The notes below the pieces were generated by a model. It was not told the DNA's origin and did not search any database. It saw only the letters and a list, made by a program, of their open reading frames with translations. A DNA stretch of 21,627 nt from Emiliania huxleyi CCMP1516 (taxonomy: Eukaryota > Haptophyta > Isochrysidales > Noelaerhabdaceae): the NCBI RefSeq assembly GCF_000372725.1, contig NW_005195736.1, positions 129,557 to 151,183 on the forward strand, in the 5' to 3' direction. The position numbers and the translations under genes are program-made. Of this stretch, positions 15,252 to 21,627 are shown one piece after another. The stretch's first letter is position 1; the number at the start of each line of letters is the position of its first letter.

Positions 15252-17905
15252 TCACGGCGCGCTCGCTCGGATGCCGAGATGGCTTAGGCGAGCTCGGGCC
15301 ACGTCCGCGCCAGAGGCAGCACTGCCGCCCACAGTGCCAAACCTCTCCAGCACCTCCTTGCTCCTCTCGACCGTATCGGCGTTCAGCTCGGGCTCCGACC
15401 CGCCGGCCGTCGTGCGGGCCGAGCCGGCGCTGGCGCGGCTCGGGCGGCCTTCGAAGGCCGGCTTGGCCGGCACGGCCAAGCCGGAGGTTCGCTGCGCGAT
15501 CTCGAGGATCATTTGCTGCTGCGAGTTGAGCTCGTCGTAGATCCCTTTCACCGCCGAGAGTATCTCGCTCTGCTGCCGGACGCTGCTCTCCCCAACCTCG
15601 ATGGCGCGCTGCTCCGCAACTGCGGAGCGCAGCTTCCAGGCCGTGATTAGTGCCGCCGTGCGCATGGAACCGAGCGCGCCCTTGCGCAAGTTTGTCACCA
15701 CGGTGTCTCGATTTTTGAAGCAGATGCGGCCCGACCGCGTCAGGATCGCGAGCCCGACGAAGGCGCCGAAAATCAGAAGAGGCCCGATGAATTCCTCGAC
15801 CGTGAGCTGATGCAGACCAAAGTTGATGCTGTCATCCAAACTCAGGGAGCAGATTCGGTCAGTCCTTGAATTGGCCAATACCTTGCCGTACGTGATGCGG
15901 GCCTCCTCTTCGAGGTCCTTCATCCAGTACGACATCGCGTTTGCAACGTCCGGCCGCGCGGGCAGCGCCACCTCGACGCTCGCCACGAGCTCGCCCTCTA
16001 TGAATCCTTTAGGATCGCCCTCTCGCCACGAGCTCGCCACGAGCTCGCAGCGCGCCTTCTCGATTCCCCCCTGCACCGACATTGCGCGCTCGGAGACAAC
16101 GAAGGCGTCGCACCCGTCCTCGAGGATGCCCGCTCTCACGTCGTCTCCCGTGTCCATATACCGGTAGTGAAAGTTCGCTCGGGGCCAGAGATTGTCGAAG
16201 GTGGGCTGCAGGATCTTGTGGGCACAAACCTTGGTTGGTGGAGAGCTGATGGAGGCCTCGAACATATTCTTGACGTAGGGTTGGAACGGCGGTTCTCTCC
16301 ACGTGAGAAAGGTGGTCAGGTTGGCGGTGTAAGAGTTGAGCACGATGAGAAGGAAGATGCCAAAGCCTATGTTGAGAAAGCGTGTCGCGAGCCGGTGCTG
16401 CTCGTCGAAGTCGGGCGCGCCGCCGTACGTGATGAGCGTCGACTCGTACGACGACTCGAAGAAGCGGCCGAGCAGGAACAACGCCTTGCGCCAGAACCGC
16501 GCCCGCTCCCATCCAACCTTGTCCGCCCACTCTGCCCACCAAAGCCGCGCAGTCAGCGAGACCTTTAGGAGGGCGTGCATGAAGACAATGGCAATCACCG
16601 TCCCCCAGACCATGGGATCGAACGGTTCGAACGGCAACTTGATCTTGTCGATGAGGGTATCAGCCTTTGCGGGAGGGTGGGGAACGTACAGCCGCATGTG
16701 ATCCGTGTAGAGCGGCGCCGTGAAGGTCGCCATCCGAAGCCGGTCTCTGGTGACCCAAAAGATGGAAAGCCCAAGATCAGCTTGCCCCCACCCAACCTCG
16801 GCGATCGTGGCGGTCCATGCGGAGCCGTGCTTGGACCTCGCAGCGGCAGATGTCCAAGTGAGCTGATGCTCGCCGTCTTTTGGCATGGGGCCGTCGGGAA
16901 CCTGCGAGAGCGCTCGCAGATAGGAGATCAGATTGCCCACAAAAGCCGCGCTGTCGTCCCGGTACACCGTCTCGTTCTTGTCCAAGTAGGCCTTCCCGTT
17001 TGGAAGCCCATCCGTGGTTTTGTAGTGGTAGGGGTAGTAATTCATTGCAGGAATCAGGACCCGCAGCTGGCGGTCGGTGAGGGAGCTCGTCGTCTGCGTA
17101 GCAGCAGGGGGGTGGGGTCGCAGTCAGACTGGCATAAGGCTCAGAGGATAGAGCCAAGGCCAGGGGTCCGCGCTCGCGCGCGCGCCTGGTACACATCCCA
17201 GTGCGTGTGGTTCGAGCCGCACGTCTCGTACGAGTATGTGAGGTCAGCAAGGGCGCTTGCGCTCCGATCGTCGTCGTCGTCGTCGTCGTCGTCGTCATCG
17301 TTCTGAGCAGAGCTTGAGAAGTAGGCACTTTGGTCGTACCGCACGGTGCCGGTGCGGCACTTCGCCTTGTCTACATAGCACCACCGCTCACGGCAAAACG
17401 CTGGCTGTCGAAAGTCCCGAAACTTGTGGCGTGCGTCACCCGCCAACTCCATTATCAGATCAGCATCGTCAGCCCTGAGCGGGTCCAGCAGCCCTTGCTC
17501 GACGAGCCATCCAGAATAGATGGTTATCCTCACGCTTTCGTTGTAGGGCTGGCGGTACGTCACTCCTCCCACCGTGTACTCGTCGCGCATACGTTTCCCA
17601 ATGAAAAATGGAGGCTCGGGCACGACACAGTTTGGAAACGATAGGTCTAGGTCCCAAGCCTTGCAGCTGGAGCTGCCGTATGTGGTCTTGGCGCAGAATG
17701 CTCCTGGGTAGTGTTGCAATGGTGAGTCGCACCCAGAGTCGAGGCAGCCGTCGTAAGTTGGCAGCACGTCCCGCACGTCTATACACGGGCAGCCGGCGGT
17801 TCCCGTGTTGGCATTGTCCGGTGGGGCTGGCGCCTCTCCACCGCCCCCCTCGCCGCCGCCGCCGTCGCCCACTCCATACGCGAACAGAAAGACAACAGCT
17901 GCCAT
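15252..17905 (-). CDS. Ionotropic glutamate receptor-like channel with N-terminal Cys-rich domain, two exons
   Basis: Exon 1 (17905-17195) starts MAAVVFLFAYGVG, a probable signal peptide. Gly-rich sequence and a Cys-rich domain follow (FCAKTTYGSSSCKAWDLDLS, FCRERWCYVDKAKC, YSYETCGSNHTHWD), a module seen in many protist surface proteins. A run of 12 Asp interrupts it. An intron of about 101 bp (17194-17094) ends at a good pyrimidine/CGCAG acceptor. The donor is either GAT|GTGTAC or, 9 bases on, CAG|GCGCGC (GC-AG); both keep frame. Exon 2 (17093-15252) begins LRVLIPAMNYYPYHY, the start of ligand-binding lobe S1. Then come M1 (about residues 397-415), the pore region, M3 with the diagnostic SYTANLTTFLT (about 491), lobe S2, and M4 (about 670-689). 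A helical, low-complexity C-terminal tail follows. About 850 residues. A ligand-gated cation channel of the plasma membrane is expected; ligand unknown. Confidence 0.92.
17268..17300 (+). repeat. (TCG)n repeat encoding poly-Asp
   Basis: A trinucleotide run in exon 1 of the channel gene encodes 12 consecutive Asp residues inside the extracellular Cys-rich domain, between KAKC and YSYETCG. It probably varies in length. Confidence 0.9.
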
Positions 17906-18474
17906 GATCGATCGGCGAGGTGAGTTTTACTCCGTCATTAAGTTCTGTTCACGGCGACCCGGGCGGGACGCTCTCCGGGATGCCCGCAACAACGCGGCGA
18001 GGCCGACTCGGGATTTTGAGATTGTGTGTCGGTATTTCGCTCCAAAAAATACATTTCGTAACATCGAAGGCACCACAGGACGCGGCACGATGGGCAACAA
18101 ACAATAGATAGATAGCACCACAGGACGCGGCACAGACAGACGGGGCACAAACGCCAGGCTACAGACACGGCAACACGGATTTGTTCGGTATAGCTAAAAA
18201 ATTGCTCCAAGCGCTTGCGCTTCGGCGGTAGTGATCTAATCACCCGAATACCACGTTCGGATCGCTCCTCATCGCAAACCCTGTCAGCAGTTCACCCTCG
18301 CGTATGTTCGTAAGAGCTACATACATCGAAAAAATCTCTCAGACAGAACAACAAATAATCTCGCGAGCCGCTGTCTCGCTCGGTAGCGCCGCCAAGTCGC
18401 ATTGGCAATGGGGTGCGATTGTCGTGGAGGCGGCAGCAGCGCCGCCCACTGCTCTGCGGCAGTCGCCATTTCCC
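17906..18474. other. Intergenic region upstream of the channel gene
   Basis: About 570 bp without a supported gene; it should contain the channel promoter (minus strand). An exact 18-bp direct repeat, CACCACAGGACGCGGCAC, lies at 18071-18088 and 18116-18133. AT-richer patches occur around 18040-18060 and 18185-18205. No known regulatory motif is recognised. Confidence 0.45.
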
Positions 18475-18807
18475 TCAGGCACGCAGCTCGTGCGCCTTCT
18501 CCTCGCCCTTTTCCGTCGCCTTCTCCTCATACACGAACGTCTTGCCGGTCACCGTGTTCTCCCACGTACCCTTGTCGACCCAGACCCACATGTCCTTGCA
18601 CCACGCCGCGCACGACGCCGCGCACTCGGTGCACATGTAACCCGAGATAAACTCTTCCCTGTACAAGACTGCTGTAAGTAGCATGCGTTCCAGTGGCGAG
18701 AGAATTTATGGTCGGCACCAAAATCAGTGGTGTCTCACCTGCGGGCCCTCCTTCTGCCAGCCGGGCGGTGTGGGACACGCCAGCTTCTCTTCACGCCTCT
18801 CGTGCAT
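18475..18807 (-). CDS. Small Cys-rich protein, two exons, family unknown
   Basis: Exon 2 ends at TGA 18475 and encodes a convincing protein tail: FISGYMCTECAASCAAWCKD (CxxCxxxCxxxC), MWVWVDKGTWENTVTGKTFV and a Glu/Lys-rich end. Exon 1 starts at ATG 18807 and encodes MHERREEKLACPTPPGWQKE, then GPQ up to a strong donor, CAG|GTGAGA (18739/18738). The acceptor is uncertain. GAAGAG|TTT keeps frame with the GT donor (exon 2 from 18651, about 81 residues). A GC donor two bases into the CCG codon with TACAG|G is another in-frame option. The Cys pattern suggests metal binding or disulphides. No signal peptide is visible. The role is unknown. Confidence 0.6.
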
Positions 18808-18940
18808 CGCGGCGCCTCTAGGCAATCCGGATAGGCCAGCGAGTAGGATGACGCCTGATCAAGTGTTTCAGCGTTCAACCAACGAGCATGTCCGCGCGTA
18901 CGAGGGGGTAGTAACTGCAACCTCGGATTTGCATGTGTCC
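18808..18940. other. 5' flank of the small Cys-rich gene
   Basis: A short region upstream of the minus-strand start codon. The frame stays open for a few codons upstream without another ATG. No motif is recognised. Confidence 0.35.
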
Positions 18941-19102
18941 GTGGATTGTGTGGTGTGTAGTAATCTGCAGGTGGATTGTGTGATGTGTAGTAATCTGCAA
19001 GGTGGATTGTGTGGTGTGTAGTAATCTGCAAAAGAAAAGCTCTTGCATTGTGTGGTGTGTAGTAATCTGCAAGAGAAAAGCTCAAAACGTAGTAAACTGC
19101 AA
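18941..19102 (+). repeat. 30-bp minisatellite
   Basis: Three near-identical units of GTGGATTGTGTGGTGTGTAG plus TAATCTGCAR (18941-18970, 18971-19000, 19002-19030) are followed by a 45-bp-spaced fourth (about 19045-19070). A degenerate fifth lies near 19085-19102, and another degenerate unit near 18909. AAGAGAAAAGCTC is inserted in the later copies. Reading through it on the minus strand gives Tyr/Thr/His repeats with no sign of being coding. Confidence 0.9.
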
Positions 19103-19160
19103 TTTCTCCCCAAATTTTCGCAAACTTCAAGAGAAAGTTCGTGACCACTTCGGACACTTG

Positions 19161-19191
19161 ATGAGAGAGAGAGAGTGAGAGAGAGAGAGAG
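19161..19191 (+). repeat. (GA)n dinucleotide tract
   Basis: About 30 bp of GA with one GAGTGAG interruption, immediately before the possible C-terminal exon at 19192. Confidence 0.9.
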
Positions 19192-19383
19192 TACGTACGA
19201 CAAGTGCGCAACAAGCTCTCCAAGCGGCAGCACGAGGACGAGGCGAGCTGGGCGACGCGGTCGTGGCCTGTCGCTGCAGGCCCGGCGCATGTCAGTCGCG
19301 CTGCACCTGCAGCTCGCGGCGCGGATGAGATTGCGACCGAGCTCAGGCTCGCCGCGGCGTCGGAGGACGCCACCGTCGCCTAG
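19192..19383 (+). pseudogene. Possible C-terminal exon or remnant of a plus-strand gene
   Basis: The frame from about 19192 reads VRQVRNKLSKRQHEDEASW, later GADEIATELRLAAASEDATV, and stops at TAG 19381-19383. It has strongly GC-rich third positions and a charged, helix-like character. It has no ATG. Another plus frame over the middle (LSLQARRMSVALHLQLAAR) looks equally protein-like, which suggests frameshifts in a decayed gene. No family is recognised. The AT-rich stretch at 19436-19452 after it could be a 3' end signal. Confidence 0.3.
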
Positions 19384-19491
19384 ACCCCCTTGCGCGTCAC
19401 TGCGTGCCTCCCCGTTTGTGCCCCGTTTCTGCTCTTTTTTTTAAATTGTTATTGAGCTCCCGCGGACGCGAATTCTTTTCATGGAGCCCGA

Positions 19492-19704
19492 ATGGAGCAG
19501 CCCACCCTGAGCAGCGCAACCAACCCGCTGATCGACGCGCTGGTACTGCAACATCTGCAGAAGCTTTTTCCGCAGTCGGCGGCCGAGTGTCTGCAGCGCG
19601 AGCTCGCCAGCCGCGACGCCGCTGCGGCCGCGCCGCCGCCGACCAACCGGCACGCGATGCTGATGCTCTCGCTCCACCAGGTGTCGAGACGCCGCTGCGC
19701 CGAG
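19492..19704 (+). CDS. LisH-domain protein, first exon (rest uncertain)
   Basis: The ATG at 19492 opens MEQPTLSSATNPLIDALVLQ, then HLQKLFPQSAAECLQRELAS. This fits the LisH motif (LIxxLVLQHLxxxxxxxAAxxLxxE), a dimerisation helix pair common in centrosomal, ubiquitin-ligase and WD40 proteins. The exon probably ends at CAG|GTGTCG (19679/19680) or GAG|GTACAT (19704/19705). The G-rich sequence at 19730-19810 then looks intronic. The uninterrupted frame runs to a TGA at 19924-19926, three bases before the next gene's ATG, through unlikely coding sequence. A short candidate exon (QAGEYGLE before GAG|GTGGGT) lies at about 19824-19847. The gene may be truncated or continue in unrecognised exons. Confidence 0.55.
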
Positions 19705-19861
19705 GTACATACAAGCCCGAGCTCTCGCGGCTGGGCGGGGGCAGGGGCGGAGGGCGAGAGGGCGGCGGCGGCGAGGGCGGGGGTGAGGGCGGGGGGGGGA
19801 GGGCGGCTGCAAGGGTCTGTCAGCAGGCGGGGGAGTACGGCCTCGAGGTGGGTTCCGGGCG

Positions 19862-19893
19862 ACCATACCATACCCCGCAAAAAGTCCGAACCC
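19862..19893 (+). repeat. Dispersed 32-bp motif, copy B
   Basis: Matches 10304-10335 at 29 of 32 positions; the core CACCCCGCAAAAAGT is TACCCCGCAAAAAGT here. It ends 35 bases before the ATG of the bestrophin-like gene, the same relative placement as copy A before the methyltransferase gene. Confidence 0.7.
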
Positions 19894-19928
19894 TGCCGGC
19901 TGCCGTGGTGGGTGGCCCGACACTGACA

Positions 19929-21627
19929 ATGCTAGTCCTGCTGTTGCCTCCTCACGCAGCCTTCCAGCCGTCGCTGCGCCTGCTGCCGCTGCCTCACGCA
20001 GCCTTCGCGCCACTGAGCCCTGCGCGATGCGTCCGCCAGCACCAAATGACCGAGGACAGGTCGGGCGGCGTCGAGGGCCTCTCGCGCCTGCAGCTGAGGC
20101 GCGCGATCGCGGAGCGTGAGCGAGCCGTCCGGCGGCAGTTTCGCGACCGGACGACGGGCGGTACGTCGGACGTGGAGCTCGAGGTGCTCGAGACGGACCT
20201 CGATCGGATCCTGCAGGCGAGCGACCTCAACGGCGACGGTCGCATCCAGCCGACCGAGCAGCAGGCGGCGTTTTCGCAGTGGGAGCAAATCGCCTCAGCC
20301 AAGCTGCGCGAGCTGGAGTCGGAGCCTCCACCCGTCTCGGCGTGGACCGTGGCGGCGCGGCTACTCACTGGCGAGGCGGCTCGCTCGACGCGCGCCGCAC
20401 TGGACGAGGAGCGGGCGGTCACCTCGGGTCACCTCGGGTCACCTCGGGTCACCTCGGGTCACCTCGGGTCACCTCGGGTCACCTCGGGTCACCTCGGGTC
20501 GTATCGGCTCATCTCGGGCCCTCGCGGGCCAGGCTAGTAGTCGAGCCGAGAGGGCACGCGAGCTCAGCCGAGCCGGTAGGAGCTCGCGCTCGAGCGGGCG
20601 GCGAAGCTGGTGGAGCTGCCTGTGATGTTCTCCGAGGAGAACGGCGGCTGGTTCGCAATCTCGGACCCTCTCGGACACCTCTCGGTTCATCTCGGCCGAT
20701 CACGGCGGTAGGAGAACGGCGGCTCGTTCGACTTTGAGCGGTGGAACGTGCACCGGTCGGCGGGCAGGTGGCCGCGAGAGCGGCAGGAGGTGGCACGATC
20801 CGCCGCCGAGGTGGCCACGAGATCATCCGAGATTGCACTCGCAGGTACGGCCGGCTGCTCATCGGGATCCTGTTTGGCGTCACGACGCGCCGGATCGGAG
20901 TGACCGTCTCGCTGCTCGTCGCTTTTTCCGGGCTGGTGGACGTGTACTCGAACATGGCGCGCGCCTCGTCGATGATGCCCGAGGTGGAGCTGCCTCTCGG
21001 GTACTCTCGGCTACTCTCGGGTACTCTCGGGGACTCTCGGGTACTCTCGGGTACTCTCGGGTACTCTCGGGTACTCTCGGGTACTCTCGGCTACTCTCGG
21101 GTACTCTCGGGTACTCTCGGGTACTCTCGGGTAATCGCGCTTCGGCGATGGTGCCCGAGGTGGAGCTGCCGCTGACGCCGTTCGAGCTCACGGCGCCCGT
21201 CCTCGGCTTGCTGCTCGCCGTCCGTGGCGGGTGATCTCGGGCGATCTCGGCCGATCTCGGCCAATCTCGAGCAGGCTTGCTGCTCACCGTCCGTGGCGGG
21301 TGATTTCGGCCGATCTCGGCCGATCTCGGCCAATCTCGAGCAGGCTTGCTGCTCGTCTTCCGCACAAACACGGCGTACGAGCGCTTCAACGCCGGGTCGG
21401 ACGCCGTGTGGGAGGTGACGGGCCGCTTCTCGGGTGATCTCGGGTGATCTCGGGTGATCTCGGGTGATCTCGGGTGATCTCGCGTGATCTCGGAGGGTCT
21501 CGCGAGATCTCGGCGCGATTTCGGGCTATCTCCGTTGGTTGCGGCCGGCTTATGAGCACGTATAGGCATTTTCAGCCAAGCTACGCCAGCTATCGTCCGC
21601 TGATCTCCGCTGACCTCTGCATAGCTC
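19929..21627 (+). CDS. Bestrophin-like anion channel with EF-hand and targeting presequence (3' end outside window)
   Basis: The ATG at 19929 opens a short hydrophobic leader (MLVLLLPPHAAF) and a second Ala/Phe-containing stretch (LPHAAFAPLSPA), resembling a secondary-plastid bipartite presequence. Residues 99-110 (DLNGDGRIQPTE) are a complete EF-hand loop. Exons: 19929-20417; 20580 to about 20654; about 20712-20767; 20845-20983; 21160-21205; 21344 to about 21433. Joined, they give FDFERWNVHRSAGRYGRLL, then MPEVELPLTPFELTAPVLG and LLLVFRTNTAYERFNAGSD, the N-terminal core of bestrophins (RFP-TM). Bestrophins are chloride/bicarbonate channels, and thylakoid members serve carbon concentration in other algae. 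A Ca-regulated plastid channel here is inference. Introns C (20768-20844) and D (20984-21159) are GT-AG, E (21206-21343) GC-AG; the edges of the second exon are ambiguous. Confidence 0.8.
20417..20496 (+). repeat. Intronic minisatellite (GGTCACCTCG)8
   Basis: Eight exact 10-bp units followed by about four degenerate ones (GGTCGTATCG, GCTCATCTCG and others to about 20530). It begins at the very exon edge, so the first GT of the repeat is also the splice donor (GCG|GTCACC at 20417/20418). The likely acceptor is CCGGTAG ending at 20579. Confidence 0.93.
20637..20730 (+). repeat. Imperfect 19-bp exon duplication flanking intron B
   Basis: GAGAACGGCGGCTGGTTCG at 20637-20655 recurs at 20712-20730 with one mismatch, 75 bp apart. 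Between them is CTCGG-containing sequence with about 10-11-bp periodicity. The second copy is preceded by GGTAG. An intron lies here because the frame is otherwise interrupted, but its donor cannot be fixed: CCT|GTGATG and TTC|GCAATC (GC donor) are the in-frame options. Confidence 0.7.
20970..21173 (+). repeat. 28-bp exon duplication bounding minisatellite intron D
   Basis: Positions 20970-20997 and 21146-21173 match at 26 of 28. Each contains CCCGAGGTGGAGCTGCC. The first copy supplies the donor (GAG|GTGGAG, intron from 20984) and the second the acceptor (CCCGAG ends at 21159). Removing 176 bp restores one copy and an open frame. Confidence 0.88.
21001..21130 (+). repeat. Intronic minisatellite, 13 units of GTACTCTCGG
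   Basis: Thirteen 10-bp units: ten GTACTCTCGG, two CTACTCTCGG and one GGACTCTCGG. They lie within intron D of the bestrophin-like gene. Confidence 0.95.
21205..21343 (+). repeat. Intron E: two tandem 69-bp units
   Basis: Units begin at 21205 and 21274, and the exonic start of a third is at 21343. Each begins GGCTTGCTGCTC(G/A)CCGTCCG and ends AATCTCGAGCA, with CGATCTCGGC units between. A GC-AG intron of 138 bp (21206-21343) equals exactly two units and joins CTC G|GC TTG in frame into the LGLLLVFRTN bestrophin motif. Confidence 0.88.
21431..21540 (+). repeat. Intronic minisatellite CGGGTGATCT
   Basis: Five exact units at 21431-21480 are followed by progressively degenerate units (CGCGTGATCT, CGGAGGGTCT, CGCGAGATCT and others). 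It starts at the donor TTCTCGG|GTGATC after the exon encoding DAVWEVTGRF. The remainder of the window to 21627 appears intronic. Confidence 0.88.

Noticed and set aside
19404..19928. N-terminal extension of the bestrophin-like protein back to 19404
   Set aside because: The first codon is GTG, and the added sequence runs antiframe through the LisH exon and the dispersed motif. The ATG at 19929 gives a leader-like start.
20417..21540. CRISPR-like arrays
   Set aside because: The repeats are 10 bp, contiguous, without unique spacers, and lie within introns of a eukaryotic gene.

Overview
The window looks like nuclear DNA from a GC-rich unicellular alga, most likely a haptophyte related to Emiliania/Gephyrocapsa. 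That assignment is inference. The sequence supports it with very high third-position GC, genes on both strands with gaps of a few hundred bases, short GT-AG and GC-AG introns, introns filled with 10-bp minisatellites, long microsatellites, and a gene set typical of marine protists: kinesin-light-chain-type TPR, F-box/RCC1, glutamate-receptor-like channel, and a bestrophin-like protein with an EF-hand. I see no bacterial operon structure and no CRISPR, rRNA or tRNA.

Layout. 1-635 (minus) is the N-terminal part of a secreted or membrane leucine-rich-repeat protein that runs off the left edge. 636-3071 has no convincing intact gene; it holds a retroelement-like coding remnant between 39-bp direct repeats, a (CCATGT)n microsatellite and two hairpins. 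3072-5699 (minus) encodes a MGCxxS-starting protein with a WW-like segment, a TIR-like domain and nine 42-residue TPRs. A possible two-exon 3' gene end with an acidic tail lies at 5792-6051 (plus). 6489-7949 and 8175-9539 (plus) are tandemly duplicated F-box/RCC1 propeller genes with identical 3' flanks. 10396-11412 (plus) is a SpoU/TrmH RNA 2'-O-methyltransferase.

11571-12452 and 12493-12862 are two adjacent DNA-transposon-like elements, each with terminal inverted repeats and a perfect 8-bp target duplication; the second looks like a hAT-type MITE. A 145-bp (AC)n tract starts inside the right target duplication of the second element. 13347-14870 (minus) is a 431-residue MFS transporter once three short introns are removed. 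15252-17905 (minus) is a two-exon ionotropic glutamate receptor-like channel with an N-terminal Cys-rich domain. 18475-18807 (minus) is a small Cys-rich protein. 19492-19704 (plus) is a LisH exon. 19929 to the right edge (plus) is an EF-hand/bestrophin-like anion channel gene, cut by the window end.

The most unusual feature is the intron structure of the bestrophin-like gene. Its introns carry tandem 10-bp units of related sequence (GGTCACCTCG, GGTACTCTCG, GGTGATCTCG). One intron is bounded by a 28-bp duplication of the neighbouring exon in which the first copy supplies the donor and the second the acceptor. Another consists of exactly two 69-bp units. This is what recent intron gain or growth by tandem duplication around an AG|GT or G|GC site would leave. 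The genes do not form one pathway; channels and transporters (MFS, glutamate-receptor-like, bestrophin-like) and repeat-protein scaffolds predominate.
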